A DNA stretch of 64,000 nt from Lacticaseibacillus pabuli (GTDB lineage Bacteria > Bacillota > Bacilli > Lactobacillales > Lactobacillaceae), in contig NZ_CP117884.1 in NCBI RefSeq assembly GCF_028736235.1, positions 124,001 to 188,000 of the forward strand, in the 5' to 3' direction. A program made the position numbers and the translations under genes. This document shows positions 47,817 through 56,947 of this stretch, piece by piece (position 1 is the first letter of the stretch; every line of letters starts with the position of its first letter). The notes under the pieces are model-generated. The model was not told the DNA's origin and ran no database searches. It was given only the letters and a program-made list of their open reading frames with translations.

Positions 47817-49019
47817 ATGATGAAGAAGACGACAATGAAGAAGATGGCCGGCGCGGCCGCAACCCTCGCAGCAATGGTCATGATGGCCGGGTGCAGTACC
47901 GCGGCGGGCAATGCTAAGAAAGGCAATACCGCGAGCGGCTCGACCATGAAGGTTGGGGTCAACATGGAACTGTCCGGCGCCGCAGCGGGTTATGGGGAAC
48001 AGATGAAGCAGGGGATTGAACTTGCGATTTCCGAAATTAACAAGGACGGCGGCGTGAAGGTTGGCGGCAAGAAGTACAAGATGCAGGCCGTCTACCGCGA
48101 TAACAAGACCACGACTTCCGGCTCCGCTTCCGTTGCCGCACAGCTGGTTAACAACGACAAAGTTTCAGCCATCGTTGGCCCTGCCACAACCAACGACGCG
48201 ACAGCTTCCATTCCTAACATCACCAAGGCCGCTGTTGCCCAGGTCAGCCCATCCGCGACGGATCCTGACTACACGCTGGACAAGAATGGGAAAGTGCAGC
48301 CATACGTCTTCCGTTCATGCTTCGAAAACAACTTCCAGGGCGGCACCGCTGCTCGCTTTGCAAACGACACTCTGAAGTCCAAGAAGGTCGCGGTTATCGC
48401 CGACAACTCCACAGATTATGGGACTGGCCTCGCCAAGGCATTCAAGAAGGAATACAACGGCAAGGTCGTCTCCACACAGTACTTCCAGGAAGGCGACAAG
48501 GACTTCAACGCCATCCTCACCAGCATCAAGAACAAAGGCTTTGACGCCATTTACGCACCAGGTTACTACTCCGAAATCGGCCTGATTGTGAAGCAGGCCC
48601 GTCAGATGGGCATCAAGACGCCAATCATCGGTTCCGATGGGATGGCGGATCCTAAGCTGGCCAAGATTGCCGGTGATTCTAACGCCACCAAGGTTTACTA
48701 CACCACACCATTCTCCACGATGACCGCTGCGACCGACAAGACGGTTAAGAACTTTATGGACAACTTCAAGTCCAAGTTCCACCAGGACGCACCGACCTTC
48801 TCTGCACTGGCTTACGACTCCGTCTACATGGTCAAGACCGCTGCTCAGCAGGAAAAGTCCACGAACTCCGCTGACATTGCCAAGGGTCTGGCTAAGATCA
48901 AGGGCATGAAGGGCGCAACAGGTACCATGACAGTTGATAAGCAGCACAACCCTAAGAAGCCAATCGCCATCGAACAGATGACCAACGGCAAGGTTGTGAA
49001 GGCCTACACTGTTAAGTAA
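47817..49019 (+). CDS. livK: Branched-chain amino acid ABC importer, substrate-binding lipoprotein
   Basis: 400 residues. A lipoprotein signal peptide ends at the lipobox MMAGC (Cys ~26), so it is anchored to the outer face of the membrane. The Peripla_BP_6 fold shows as MKVGVNMELSGAAAGYGEQMKQGIELAISEIN and VSAIVGPATTNDA. It captures Leu, Ile and Val. First gene of livKHMGF, behind a leader-peptide attenuator. A GGCGA-CGCA/TGC-TCGCC hairpin just after the gene could protect its mRNA and raise its level over the membrane subunits. Confidence 0.92.
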   Translation: MMKKTTMKKMAGAAATLAAMVMMAGCSTAAGNAKKGNTASGSTMKVGVNMELSGAAAGYGEQMKQGIELAISEINKDGGVKVGGKKYKMQAVYRDNKTTTSGSASVAAQLVNNDKVSAIVGPATTNDATASIPNITKAAVAQVSPSATDPDYTLDKNGKVQPYVFRSCFENNFQGGTAARFANDTLKSKKVAVIADNSTDYGTGLAKAFKKEYNGKVVSTQYFQEGDKDFNAILTSIKNKGFDAIYAPGYYSEIGLIVKQARQMGIKTPIIGSDGMADPKLAKIAGDSNATKVYYTTPFSTMTAATDKTVKNFMDNFKSKFHQDAPTFSALAYDSVYMVKTAAQQEKSTNSADIAKGLAKIKGMKGATGTMTVDKQHNPKKPIAIEQMTNGKVVKAYTVK

Positions 49020-49114
49020 TTAGTTGAACAAATCGGCCAAGGCGAACGCAATTTTGTGCTCGCCATTTGCCGTTATGGCGGCAACTTCGCGCCTAGATTC
49101 TGGAGGTAACAATC

Positions 49115-49993
49115 TTGCATACTATTTTGCAACAACTCATCAACGGCCTGTCGCTGGGCAGTATTTACGCACTGCTCGCGCTAGGCTACACGATGGTTTA
49201 CGGGGTCATCAAACTCATCAACTTCGCGCACGGTGACATCTACATGCTGGGTGCATTCTGGGGCTACTACGTCCTGAAGTACTGGCACGTCAATTTCTGG
49301 GTGGCACTGCTGTCCGCGATGATTATTAGCGCCGCTGCCGGGGTTGTCATCGAATTCCTGGCGTACCGGCCACTGCGCCACTCGCCACGGATTACCGCGC
49401 TGATTACCGCGATTGGGGTGTCTTACCTGCTCGAAAACGGCATGAGCTATCTTTATGGTGCCAGCGCGCGTAACTTTCCGCAGGCCATCGCGCAGCACAA
49501 CTACCACGTGGCTGGTCTGACCATTTCCAACATTCAAGTGCTCATCCTGGTGGTGTCCATCGTCCTGATGATTGGCCTTCAGCTGATTATCCGGCGTACC
49601 AAGATGGGCAAGGCGATGCGCGCGGTTGCCGTTGACCCTGACGCCGCGCAGCTGATGGGGATTAACCCGAACCACGTCATCTCCTTCACCTTTGCGCTGG
49701 GCAGTGCCCTCGCTGGTGCTGCTGGGGTGCTAATTGGGCTGTACTACAACACGATTGATCCACTGATGGGGATGACCCCAGGGATCAAGGCCTTTGTCGC
49801 CGCCGTTGTTGGTGGCATCGGCTCCATTCCGGGTGCGGCTGTCGGGGGCTTCCTGATTGGGATTCTCGAAACTATCACCCAGGCTGTGGGTCTGTCCGCG
49901 TACAAGGATGCGGCAGTCTACGTTGTGCTCATTGTCATCCTGCTCGTGCTGCCATCTGGTATCTTTGGCCGGCACTCGAAGGAAAAGGTTTAG
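49115..49993 (+). CDS. livH: Branched-chain amino acid ABC importer, permease LivH
   Basis: 292 residues with about eight helices. NGLSLGSIYALLALGYTMVYGVIKLINFAHGDIYMLGAFW is the LivH signature, shown here only to place the N-terminus. PGIKAFVAAVVGGIGSIPGA, further on, is the ATPase-contact region. The TTG start lies 8 bases after GGAGG. It pairs with LivM to form the membrane channel. It is followed by livM after 12 bases. Confidence 0.93.
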   Translation: MHTILQQLINGLSLGSIYALLALGYTMVYGVIKLINFAHGDIYMLGAFWGYYVLKYWHVNFWVALLSAMIISAAAGVVIEFLAYRPLRHSPRITALITAIGVSYLLENGMSYLYGASARNFPQAIAQHNYHVAGLTISNIQVLILVVSIVLMIGLQLIIRRTKMGKAMRAVAVDPDAAQLMGINPNHVISFTFALGSALAGAAGVLIGLYYNTIDPLMGMTPGIKAFVAAVVGGIGSIPGAAVGGFLIGILETITQAVGLSAYKDAAVYVVLIVILLVLPSGIFGRHSKEKV

Positions 49994-50005
49994 GAGGCCG
50001 CAATC

Positions 50006-50965
50006 ATGCAAAGAAATATCAGGGCTAACTTGATCTGGTTGAGCATCATGGTCGCCGGATTTGTCCTCATTGATGGTCTCGAATTTTCCGGGCTCATTAA
50101 CACATTTATCGAAAACGCCCTTGTGACAATTTTGATTAACATTATTCTCGCAACGGGGCTGAACCTGATCATTGGGTTCGCCGGTCAGTTCTCACTGGGC
50201 CACGCCGGGTTCATGGCCATTGGTGCGTACGCGACCGGGATCATTACCCAGAACATCGCGACACCGCTTGGCTTCTGGCTCAGTGTCATCGTGGGTGTCG
50301 TCTTCGCCATCATCGCTGCCATCATCATCGGGGTCCCAACCCTGCGGCTGCGCGGTGACTACCTCGCCATTGCCACGATGGGTGCTTCTGAAATCATCCG
50401 GGTGGTCATTAACAACCTGAAGATTACGAACGGACCTGCCGGAATTTTCAACATTCCCCAGTTTGCGACCTGGCCCGTCATTTATATTGTGATGTGCATC
50501 ACCACCATCGCGACGGCCAACTTTATCCACAGTCGCGCTGGGCGGGCCATCCTGTCCGTGCGTGAAGACGATATTGCCGCCGAAGCGATGGGGATTAACA
50601 CGACCAAGTGGAAGCTGGCCGCCTTTGTCTTTGGTGCCGCGACCGCCGCTATTGGTGGGTCGATGCACGCAAGTTACCTGCAGACGATTGCACCCGGCGA
50701 CTTCGGGATTATGAACTCCATTGCGCTGCTGATTATCGTCGTCCTCGGGGGTAGTGGCAGTCTGACCGGGACGTTCCTGGCCGCGGCGGTGCTTGGGGTC
50801 ATCGACACGGTGCTCCAGAACTTTGGCACGCTACGGATGGTCATTTACGCCATCGCACTGATCCTGCTGATGGTCTTCAAGCCAAGCGGTCTGCTGGGCC
50901 GTTGGGAGCTGTCCTTTAAGAACGTGGGGCAGAACCGCAAGAAGAAGGAGGCGCGTAAGGCATGA
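50006..50965 (+). CDS. livM: Branched-chain amino acid ABC importer, permease LivM
   Basis: 319 residues with about ten helices. LNLIIGFAGQFSLGHAGFMAIGAYATG is the LivM motif, RLRGDYLAIATMGASEIIR follows, and AEAMGINTTKWKLAAFVFGAATA is the coupling segment. It forms the heterodimeric channel with LivH. Its stop overlaps the livG start by four bases (ATGA), so translation is coupled. Confidence 0.93.
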   Translation: MQRNIRANLIWLSIMVAGFVLIDGLEFSGLINTFIENALVTILINIILATGLNLIIGFAGQFSLGHAGFMAIGAYATGIITQNIATPLGFWLSVIVGVVFAIIAAIIIGVPTLRLRGDYLAIATMGASEIIRVVINNLKITNGPAGIFNIPQFATWPVIYIVMCITTIATANFIHSRAGRAILSVREDDIAAEAMGINTTKWKLAAFVFGAATAAIGGSMHASYLQTIAPGDFGIMNSIALLIIVVLGGSGSLTGTFLAAAVLGVIDTVLQNFGTLRMVIYAIALILLMVFKPSGLLGRWELSFKNVGQNRKKKEARKA

Positions 50966-51750
50966 GTTTGCTCACAGTAGAACACCTAACCCAACAGTTT
51001 GGCGGGTTAAAAGCTGTCGACGATGTGTCGCTGCACGTCGAACCCGGTGAACTGGTCGCTCTGATTGGACCGAACGGGGCGGGAAAGACCACCTTGTTCA
51101 ACATGCTGACCGGCGTGAACCGGCCGACGAGTGGTCAGATCACCTTCACCACGGACAAGGGTGATGTCGCAATCGGCAAGCAACGCGCCGACCAAGTTGC
51201 CGCGCTCGGCATGAGCCGGACTTTCCAGAACATCCGCTTGTTCTCAGACCTGAACGTCCTCGACAACATCAAAATTGCCATGACGCACCGGACGCACGAG
51301 AACTTCTTTGAAACCGAGCTTCGGTTGCCTTCCTTCTATAAAAAGGAGGGTAACATTGATGCCGAAGCCCGCGAACTGCTCGCGGACTTTGACCTGAACA
51401 CCTACGCGCGCTCCAAGGCCGGTGCATTGCCATATGGGTTGCAGCGTCGTGTTGAAATCGTGCGCGCGCTGGCAACCAAGCCGCGGCTGCTGTTCCTGGA
51501 TGAACCTGCCGCGGGGATGAACCCTGAGGAAACTGCGGAGCTGACGGCCTTGATTCGCCGGATTCGTAATGATTACGGCACCGCGGTTATCCTGATTGAG
51601 CATGATATGTCGCTCGTCATGAACTTGGCGCAGCGCATTTACGTCCTGGATCACGGCAGTCTGATTGCCAATGGGACGCCGGCTGAGATTCAGAGCAACA
51701 AGGCTGTTGTCGCGGCATATCTGGGAGGTGACGCAGATGCTGAAGGTTAG
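50962..51750 (+). CDS. livG: Branched-chain amino acid ABC importer, ATPase LivG
   Basis: 262 residues. Walker A is GPNGAGKTT; RTFQNIRLFSDLNVLDNI is the LivG Q-loop region; the signature motif is degenerate (ALPYGLQRRVEIVRALA in place of LSGGQ), as is typical of LivG; Walker B is LLFLDEPAAGMNP and the H-loop IEHDMSLVM. It powers import with LivF. livF begins inside its 3' end. Confidence 0.93.
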   Translation: MSLLTVEHLTQQFGGLKAVDDVSLHVEPGELVALIGPNGAGKTTLFNMLTGVNRPTSGQITFTTDKGDVAIGKQRADQVAALGMSRTFQNIRLFSDLNVLDNIKIAMTHRTHENFFETELRLPSFYKKEGNIDAEARELLADFDLNTYARSKAGALPYGLQRRVEIVRALATKPRLLFLDEPAAGMNPEETAELTALIRRIRNDYGTAVILIEHDMSLVMNLAQRIYVLDHGSLIANGTPAEIQSNKAVVAAYLGGDADAEG

Positions 51751-52444
51751 TAACCTATTCGTTAATTACGGCGGGATTCAGGCCGTTCGTGACGTCTCCT
51801 TTGAAGTCAAAGCGGGCGAGATTGTTTCGCTGATTGGGGCCAACGGGGCGGGAAAATCCACCATCCTGAAGACCATTTCTGGCATTATGCGTCCCAAGTC
51901 TGGGCTGATCAACTACAACGACCGGGCCATTCAGAACGCGAGTGCCTCGTCCATCGTGGCGGCCGGCATTTCGCAAGTTCCAGAAGGCCGACACATCTTT
52001 TCCGGCATGACGGTGCAGGAGAACCTCGAGATGGGCGCCTTCCTGCACAAACGGAGTGAGAGTCTCACCTCGACCTTTGATGAGATCTTCAGTCAGTTCC
52101 CGGTGCTCAAGGAACGCCGCAACCAGGATGCCGCCACCCTGTCTGGTGGGGAGCAGCAGATGCTTGCCATGGCGCGGGCACTGATGGCACGGCCAAAGCT
52201 GTTACTGCTGGATGAACCGTCCATGGGGCTGGCACCCATTTACATCCAGCGTGTCTTTGACATTATCCAGATGATTCAAAGTCAGGGCACGACCGTTCTA
52301 TTGATTGAGCAAAACGCCAAGCAGGCCCTCAGCATTGCTGATCGTGGCTACGTGCTGGCGAGTGGTGAGATCAAGATGACGGGGACTGGCGATGAGCTCT
52401 TAGCCAATCCGCAAGTGCAGGCCGCCTACCTAGGTGGTGCTTAG
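51737..52444 (+). CDS. livF: Branched-chain amino acid ABC importer, ATPase LivF
   Basis: 235 residues. Walker A GANGAGKST, LivF-type QVPEGRHIFSGMTVQENLEMGAF, signature LSGGEQQMLAMARALM, Walker B LLLLDEPSMGLAP and H-loop LIEQNAKQAL. ATG 51737 follows GGAGG and overlaps livG by 14 bases; an in-frame upstream ATG has no ribosome site. Last gene of the operon. Confidence 0.93.
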   Translation: MLKVSNLFVNYGGIQAVRDVSFEVKAGEIVSLIGANGAGKSTILKTISGIMRPKSGLINYNDRAIQNASASSIVAAGISQVPEGRHIFSGMTVQENLEMGAFLHKRSESLTSTFDEIFSQFPVLKERRNQDAATLSGGEQQMLAMARALMARPKLLLLDEPSMGLAPIYIQRVFDIIQMIQSQGTTVLLIEQNAKQALSIADRGYVLASGEIKMTGTGDELLANPQVQAAYLGGA

Positions 52445-52451
52445 CACAACG

Positions 52452-52482
52452 AAGGTCGCCTCAATCGGGGCGGCCTTTTATT
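52452..52482 (+). terminator. Terminator of the liv operon
   Basis: AAGGTCGCC pairs with GGCGGCCTT, then TTTATT. A TATAAT just after it (52484) probably starts the next unit. Confidence 0.75.
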
Positions 52483-52540
52483 GTATAATGGGGGATGAGC
52501 GCGATGATGGCGCTATCAATGCATGTCGTGGAGGTTAGTT

Positions 52541-52987
52541 ATGGGACTGTTTAATAGCAAAGACGCGGACTTTACGCCCGACTACAAGAATCATTACCTG
52601 GAGTTTGATAGTCGCAAGCACCTATTGCGGTTGCGCTTGGGGGCTTTCAAAAAGGTGGTCGTACCGCTCGCTGACCTGCGTGGCTATAAGCTCGTGCAGG
52701 ATGGCAAGGAACTGCTTAGCGCCACGGCTGGCAAACCACTTGGGTTGTCGCAGGACGAGTTTTTGCCACGGATTATTCGGGTGAACCAAGAAGAGGCTGG
52801 GGCGGAACTCATGGAAGGCGATATCTACAAGCTCGAGGTTGTGGTGCAAACGACTAAGGGCGACCAAACCATGAAGTTCATTGATACCCGCACGCCGATT
52901 AAATCGCCTGCGTACACGGACGCCGCGCTTGATTTGCAGTCCGTATTAGCACGTTTGGACCAGGCCCTCGCGGCCGTCGAGGCGTAA
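52541..52987 (+). CDS. Hypothetical protein
   Basis: 148 residues, soluble, no signal peptide. It starts MGLFNSKDADFTPDYKN; a beta-rich middle (LRLRLGAFKKVVVPLADLRGYKLVQDGKELL) and a helical C-terminus (ALDLQSVLARLDQALAAVEA) are visible. I do not recognise the family. The start follows GGAGG; a longer frame by six codons lacks support. It is separated by two bases from a histidine phosphatase gene, so they are co-transcribed. Confidence 0.75.
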   Translation: MGLFNSKDADFTPDYKNHYLEFDSRKHLLRLRLGAFKKVVVPLADLRGYKLVQDGKELLSATAGKPLGLSQDEFLPRIIRVNQEEAGAELMEGDIYKLEVVVQTTKGDQTMKFIDTRTPIKSPAYTDAALDLQSVLARLDQALAAVEA

Positions 52988-52989
52988 AC

Positions 52990-53634
52990 ATGGCAGACTT
53001 ATATTTAGTGCGTCATGGTGAAACGGAAATCAACGCGGAGGACCGGTTTAACGGAGGCGGGGTGGACTCGCCGCTGACGGCCAAGGGAATTGCGGGTGCT
53101 GAAGCAACGCGCAAACTGCTGGCGCCCGTTGACTTTGCCCGTGTTTACAGCTCGCCGCTGCCACGTGCGATGACGACCACGGAGATTATCGCGGGGGCAC
53201 AAACCCCAGTGACGATTGATCCGCGATTGCGCGAGATGTGGCTCGGCGACTGGGATGGGGCCAAGCTGGCTGACTGGCAAGATGACCCCGAGTTCTATCT
53301 GTACCGGCACCGCATGCTCGAGTGGGATTACCAGCGTTATCATGCGGAAGGCTACGAACACATGGCCGACCGCGCGCGTCACGCTTTGGTGGATGCGGCA
53401 CATTGGCTCGGCGACCGGCGCGGCTTGGTCGTGAGTCACGGCATCGTCCTGACGATTATGGCCAATTACCTGAGTGGCGTGCCCCTGAACCACGCCCGCG
53501 ACTCGGGGCAGGTGGCCAATAGTAGCGTGACCGTGTTGCACGGGGATGGGACGAACTGGCAAATTCTCGCGTGGAACGTCACGGCAGATACGCTTGGTGA
53601 GTTGACGCCAGCGCAACAACAGTTATTCAAGTAA
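52990..53634 (+). CDS. Histidine phosphatase family protein (phosphoglycerate mutase-like)
   Basis: 214 residues. YLVRHGETEINAEDRFNGGG has the RHGE phospho-acceptor; SSPLPRAMTTTEII the second Arg; REMWLGDWDG the acidic residue; VVSHGIVLTIM the second catalytic His. It is a cofactor-independent broad phosphatase or PhoE-type enzyme. Substrate unknown. The fourth member-like phosphatase region of the window counts a partial gene at its left end and one near 58.5 kb. Confidence 0.87.
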   Translation: MADLYLVRHGETEINAEDRFNGGGVDSPLTAKGIAGAEATRKLLAPVDFARVYSSPLPRAMTTTEIIAGAQTPVTIDPRLREMWLGDWDGAKLADWQDDPEFYLYRHRMLEWDYQRYHAEGYEHMADRARHALVDAAHWLGDRRGLVVSHGIVLTIMANYLSGVPLNHARDSGQVANSSVTVLHGDGTNWQILAWNVTADTLGELTPAQQQLFK

Positions 53635-53637
53635 ACA

Positions 53638-53681
53638 AATGCGCCTCCCGAATGTTTGTTTCGGGAGACGCATTTTTTGTC
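53638..53681. terminator. Terminator, possibly bidirectional
   Basis: AAATGCGCCTCCCGAA pairs with TTCGGGAGACGCATTT, with T runs. Confidence 0.88.
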
Positions 53682-53714
53682 TTCACAGCCTTGGTGCGTG
53701 GTCAAGATGAGTGG

Positions 53715-54392
53715 TTATTTGGCCGCCTTAAAGGTGACGTAGGAAGCGTCAATGTATTGGTCGCCGCCGAGACCATAGTAGGTTGTGCCGTGGTCGGTAT
53801 ACTTGTTGAAGACTTTCCAGTTGGACTGACCTTGGAGCTTCTTAGCTGTACCGACCTTCTTACCAGCAGCCTTAGCATCCACGCTGTTGTAAGGGACGGC
53901 TTTGCCTTCCTTGGTCCAGATTTGGATACCGTAGTGCTTGTTGTAGTTCACGTGAACGGTACCCAGGTAGTTCTTGGTCTGGGAAGCGGTAGCCTTTGGT
54001 GTTGCTTTCTTGGAGATAGGAACGACTTCGGATGCGTAGTAATACTTCTCTTCAGGGTCTACGAAAATAAGTTGTAGCCCATGTTCGTTGTTAGCTGTTA
54101 CGTAACCCGCAGGCACGTTTTTTTCAGGTAAAATCTTATCAAAATCCGCCATATTACGATAAATATGTGAGCCGACTTTTTTGTCAGGATCGCCCTTCGC
54201 GTTAGCGGTCCAGTATTCAACCGTAACATTGTGTGTTTTCTGTGTGGAAGCAGCAACATTAACATTTTGCGTCATTGTCGCGGTAACCCCTGCAATACCA
54301 ACACTGCCCAATGTTGCGATGGCCATAAGCGCAACCACCCAATTCTTTCCGGCTTTAAACAGCTTGGCGTGTGTCTTGTTTTCCATAGTCAT
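53715..54392 (-). CDS. Secreted protein with KxYKxGKxW-type signal and SLAP-like C-terminus
   Basis: 225 residues. The N-terminal KLFKAGKNWVVALMAIATLG is a KxYKxGKxW-type signal peptide, used by large surface proteins through the accessory Sec system or the general pathway. The C-terminal ~75 residues (HYGIQIWTKEGKAVPYNS, then GTTYYGLGGDQYIDASYV) resemble the SLAP wall-binding repeat. The middle is Thr/Lys-rich. It probably sits non-covalently on the cell wall. A second ATG two codons later (54386) has better ribosome-site spacing. Confidence 0.75.
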   Translation of the reverse strand: MTMENKTHAKLFKAGKNWVVALMAIATLGSVGIAGVTATMTQNVNVAASTQKTHNVTVEYWTANAKGDPDKKVGSHIYRNMADFDKILPEKNVPAGYVTANNEHGLQLIFVDPEEKYYYASEVVPISKKATPKATASQTKNYLGTVHVNYNKHYGIQIWTKEGKAVPYNSVDAKAAGKKVGTAKKLQGQSNWKVFNKYTDHGTTYYGLGGDQYIDASYVTFKAAK

Positions 54393-54733
54393 TACTCCTC
54401 CAAAATAGTTAAGTATTAGCTCATTTGTATAAGCTAGTGTTACAGTACCACCATTTTATATACGTAACAATATTTTTAACCGCTTTTTCTTAATAAATCA
54501 GTATTTCCTATCTTGTATTGGTTAATAGAAATTAATGTCATAATATAGCATTTTAAAAGCCACACTTCATATAATTGGATTTGTAGGGGAAACGTTTGCT
54601 ATCCTTGAAAGATCGACGAATTCCAAGCTGTGTTCATCATCCAACAACAATTAACACGCACAGCTGAAGTCCCTGTACAATGGATTTACCATTCATTATT
54701 TCTGTGAGTAGCTTTCAGGTCACATGAGTTGTG
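54393..54733. other. AT-rich non-coding stretch
   Basis: About 340 bases upstream of the SLAP-type gene and before the antisense-RNA module. No frame with a ribosome site; A/T-rich promoter-like sequence only. Confidence 0.4.
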
Positions 54734-54734
54734 A

Positions 54735-54880
54735 ACATGCTATAATTAGGGCATAGAAAAGGGACGTGCTCGAACACGTCCCTCCACAGCCGTTTAAAGA
54801 ACGGTGGCTAGTTTATTACAGCGCAAACATTAAAGCCGCGCCACTCGCCAAAGTAACAGCGGCTTTTTGTTTGCGCTCAT
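54735..54880 (+). ncRNA. Candidate antisense RNA of a type I toxin-antitoxin-like module (copy 1)
   Basis: A perfect TATAAT (54741-54746) would start a ~125-nt RNA. It has a GGGACGTG/CACGTCCC hairpin, an AGCCGTT/AACGGTGGCT hairpin and a 19-base bidirectional terminator stem (54821-54839 with 54859-54876). It carries CCTCC, complementary to the GGAGG of the convergent toxin-like mRNA. Convergent RNAs sharing one terminator is the layout of the Fst/par type I systems. A near copy lies 1.84 kb downstream. Confidence 0.45.
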
Positions 54881-54882
54881 TT

Positions 54883-55026
54883 TCATCGGAATAATTTCCG
54901 ATACGTGTCGATTAGGTGGCGCACTGCGTGAAGCAGTGCTGTTGATTTTCTGACAAGCTGCGTTGTCACAACTATCAGCCCAATCAAAACCACCATATGA
55001 CACGTAATCGACGCAATTGTCGACAC
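54883..55026 (-). CDS. Small membrane peptide, candidate type I toxin
   Basis: 47 codons from GTG; the ribosome site GGGAGG is 13 bases upstream, a little far. The product has a hydrophobic helix (MVVLIGLIVVTTQLV) and a basic tail (HLIDTYRKLFR). A perfect TATAAT on the minus strand (55140-55135) would give an mRNA with a ~100-base 5' region, ending at the shared terminator. An overlapping 16-codon frame starts closer to the ribosome site. I do not recognise a known toxin family. Confidence 0.4.
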   Translation of the reverse strand: MSTIASITCHMVVLIGLIVVTTQLVRKSTALLHAVRHLIDTYRKLFR

Positions 55027-55180
55027 GAGAACAAATGTACCTCCCTTCTTGAGAATGGACACCTTGGTTTACACCATTGGCATCGCCCGCTTTCGTCGAG
55101 AAGTACCACCGCTCATTAACTTCTGTGTGTGTTGATTATACCTGGCCTAAGCTTTTAAAGCATTAATATAATGTGTTGTG

Positions 55181-55230
55181 TAAAAAATGCCGTAGCTTCA
55201 TCAATCGTTGATGAAACTACGGTATTTTTA
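55181..55230. terminator. Bidirectional terminator
   Basis: AAAATGCCGTAG-TTCATCAA pairs with TTGATGAA-CTACGGTATTTT; serves the LPQTG gene on the minus strand. Confidence 0.85.
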
Positions 55231-55331
55231 AAAAGATATTGGTTGCCCTGAATATTTCAATATAAGGAAGACGCTCACACCAGCATGGTCTGAACTTTTT
55301 GTCTTAAATTCTTGCACTTGGGAATACCTGA

Positions 55332-56192
55332 CTAACCGATTAAGTGGCGACTGTGTTCAGCCAATCCGAACAGGGAGGCGACAAATGCAAGTCCGCCTAG
55401 AACAGACATGCCAATATTCGTCTGGTTGCCGGTCTGAGGTAACTGCTTGGTTGAAGTATTAGTTGCGGTCCGGCTAGTTACCAGCGTTGATTTGCCAGTG
55501 GAAGCGACTAAGCGCTGAGGCTGGTTAACTGAACGGGAATTGCTGTAGGCGAGTGTGGTTTTGTTACGGTTTGAACGCTTAGCAACTTTGGCGTTTACAG
55601 GATTTGCGGTTGTCGCTGGCTTAGTCGTACTCTTGGTGCCACCGAAAGTGTTAGGAAGGGTAGGGTGAGTCACAGCGGGTTTTGTAGACTTGGCATTAGC
55701 CTGTACATTTTGCTGATTCTGTTGAGTAGGCTGCTGTGTCGGCGTGTTTGTGGTAACCGGAGTGGTAGGCGTGGTAATCGGACCAACTGGGATGCTTGGG
55801 CTCGTTGTGGTGGTGCCGCCAGTAGGGGTGGTGGTTGAGCCGTTGTTATTCGTATTGGTTGCAGACTTCGTATTATCGTAATACTTTGCGGCGGTGACTG
55901 ATACCGGTTCAGGAACCTGTGTCATCCATCTATTATTAGGATTAGTTAGACTCATCCAATATTGCGCTCTATTGTAATTTGGGTCTGATGCAGTGTGATC
56001 CATCCTCATTCCAGGTTGACCATCTTGTTGTTGCGTAATGGCCGGTACATAGTCAGCGGCCGATGTGCTGACGGCTGGTGCGACAAGTGCTGCCGTACCA
56101 ATGCTGAGGCCAACCAAGCCAAGCTGCAGGGCTTTACGACCTGATTGACGGATGTCAAATTGCTTCTTTTGATTGTTGGTTAGCATAACCAA
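55332..56192 (-). CDS. LPXTG cell-wall-anchored surface protein
   Basis: 286 residues. A signal peptide (helix LQLGLVGLSIGTAALVAPAV) and a short unique region (residues ~50-110, with AQYWMSLTNPNNRW) come first. A long Thr/Asn/Gln/Pro-rich stalk follows. The end is a sorting signal: LPQTG, a hydrophobic helix (NIGMSVLGGLAFVASLFGL) and a basic tail (EHSRHLIG). Sortase A would link it to peptidoglycan. No enzymatic or adhesion domain is recognised, so its role is unknown; the stalk suggests a small displayed head. ATG 56186 is an alternative start. Confidence 0.88.
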   Translation of the reverse strand: MVMLTNNQKKQFDIRQSGRKALQLGLVGLSIGTAALVAPAVSTSAADYVPAITQQQDGQPGMRMDHTASDPNYNRAQYWMSLTNPNNRWMTQVPEPVSVTAAKYYDNTKSATNTNNNGSTTTPTGGTTTTSPSIPVGPITTPTTPVTTNTPTQQPTQQNQQNVQANAKSTKPAVTHPTLPNTFGGTKSTTKPATTANPVNAKVAKRSNRNKTTLAYSNSRSVNQPQRLVASTGKSTLVTSRTATNTSTKQLPQTGNQTNIGMSVLGGLAFVASLFGLAEHSRHLIG

Positions 56193-56575
56193 ACGCCTCT
56201 TTCATAATTATTATTAATCCCTTACACCAATATTATGACAGCATATGGCACAGAAAGAACGTAAATAACCAAAAGCGAATTTTGCGATTAATTAACAACG
56301 AATAATTAGATTTATATTACATATAATATAAACTTTTTAAGGACTTTTGTTACAGTTCGAGTGCGCAATTTCCTGCCAAAATACAACGTCAAACTAAACA
56401 GAATTAAGTGGAAATTATGCCACAGCAGGACTACCCAAGTACTCTTGACTGAGTCTCATGACCCACCTTGGTACAAGGAAAAGCACTTTTACTTTCACAT
56501 ACTATTTGTCAGGGTCTGCAATCCCATGAACATGTTGTTGAGGTCGCTTAACACATGATGTATTTGAGGTAGTGG
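56193..56575. other. AT-rich non-coding stretch
   Basis: About 380 bases upstream of the LPQTG gene, with a clear drop in G+C. Short frames lack ribosome sites; nothing is recognised. Confidence 0.4.
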
Positions 56576-56780
56576 ACATGCTATAATTTGGGCACAGAAA
56601 AGGGACGTGCGGCAACACGACCCTCCCACAGCCGTTTAAAGAACGGTGGTCAGCTTTTTAATACGCAAGCAATGAAGCCGCGTCCGCTAGCCAAAGTATC
56701 AGCGGCTTTTTGTTTGCGCTCGTTTTTATCGGAACAATTTTCGATACGTGTCGATTAGGTGGTGCACTGCGCGAAGCAAT
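56576..56780 (+). repeat. Second copy of the antisense-RNA module, toxin end truncated
   Basis: About 205 bases closely match 54735-54937. The TATAAT (56582-56587), both hairpins and the bidirectional terminator are kept. On the minus strand the toxin-like tail HLIDTYRKLFR is kept, but the upstream hydrophobic helix and ribosome site are replaced by unrelated sequence. The copy therefore appears to be an orphan antisense RNA. Confidence 0.7.
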
Positions 56781-56815
56781 ACCCTGAGAAGTATTGATAT
56801 AGCGCGTTCTATTAA

Positions 56816-56860
56816 AAAGACCGTAAGTTCATCGAATGAGATGAACTTACGGTTTTTAAT
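56816..56860. terminator. Bidirectional terminator
   Basis: AAAAGACCGTAAGTTCATC pairs with GATGAACTTACGGTTTTT. Confidence 0.85.
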
Positions 56861-56947
56861 TTGAACACAAAATCATGAAATATCTTTTTAGTGTTGGATA
56901 AATAAGAACCACACATAGTTAATCTTGAAAACAGAGACGGCTATTGC

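Noticed and set aside
53945..53960. TTCACGTGAA palindrome as a third parS site
   Set aside because: Only about 11 of 16 consensus positions match and it lies in a surface-protein gene; the core palindrome alone is not specific.
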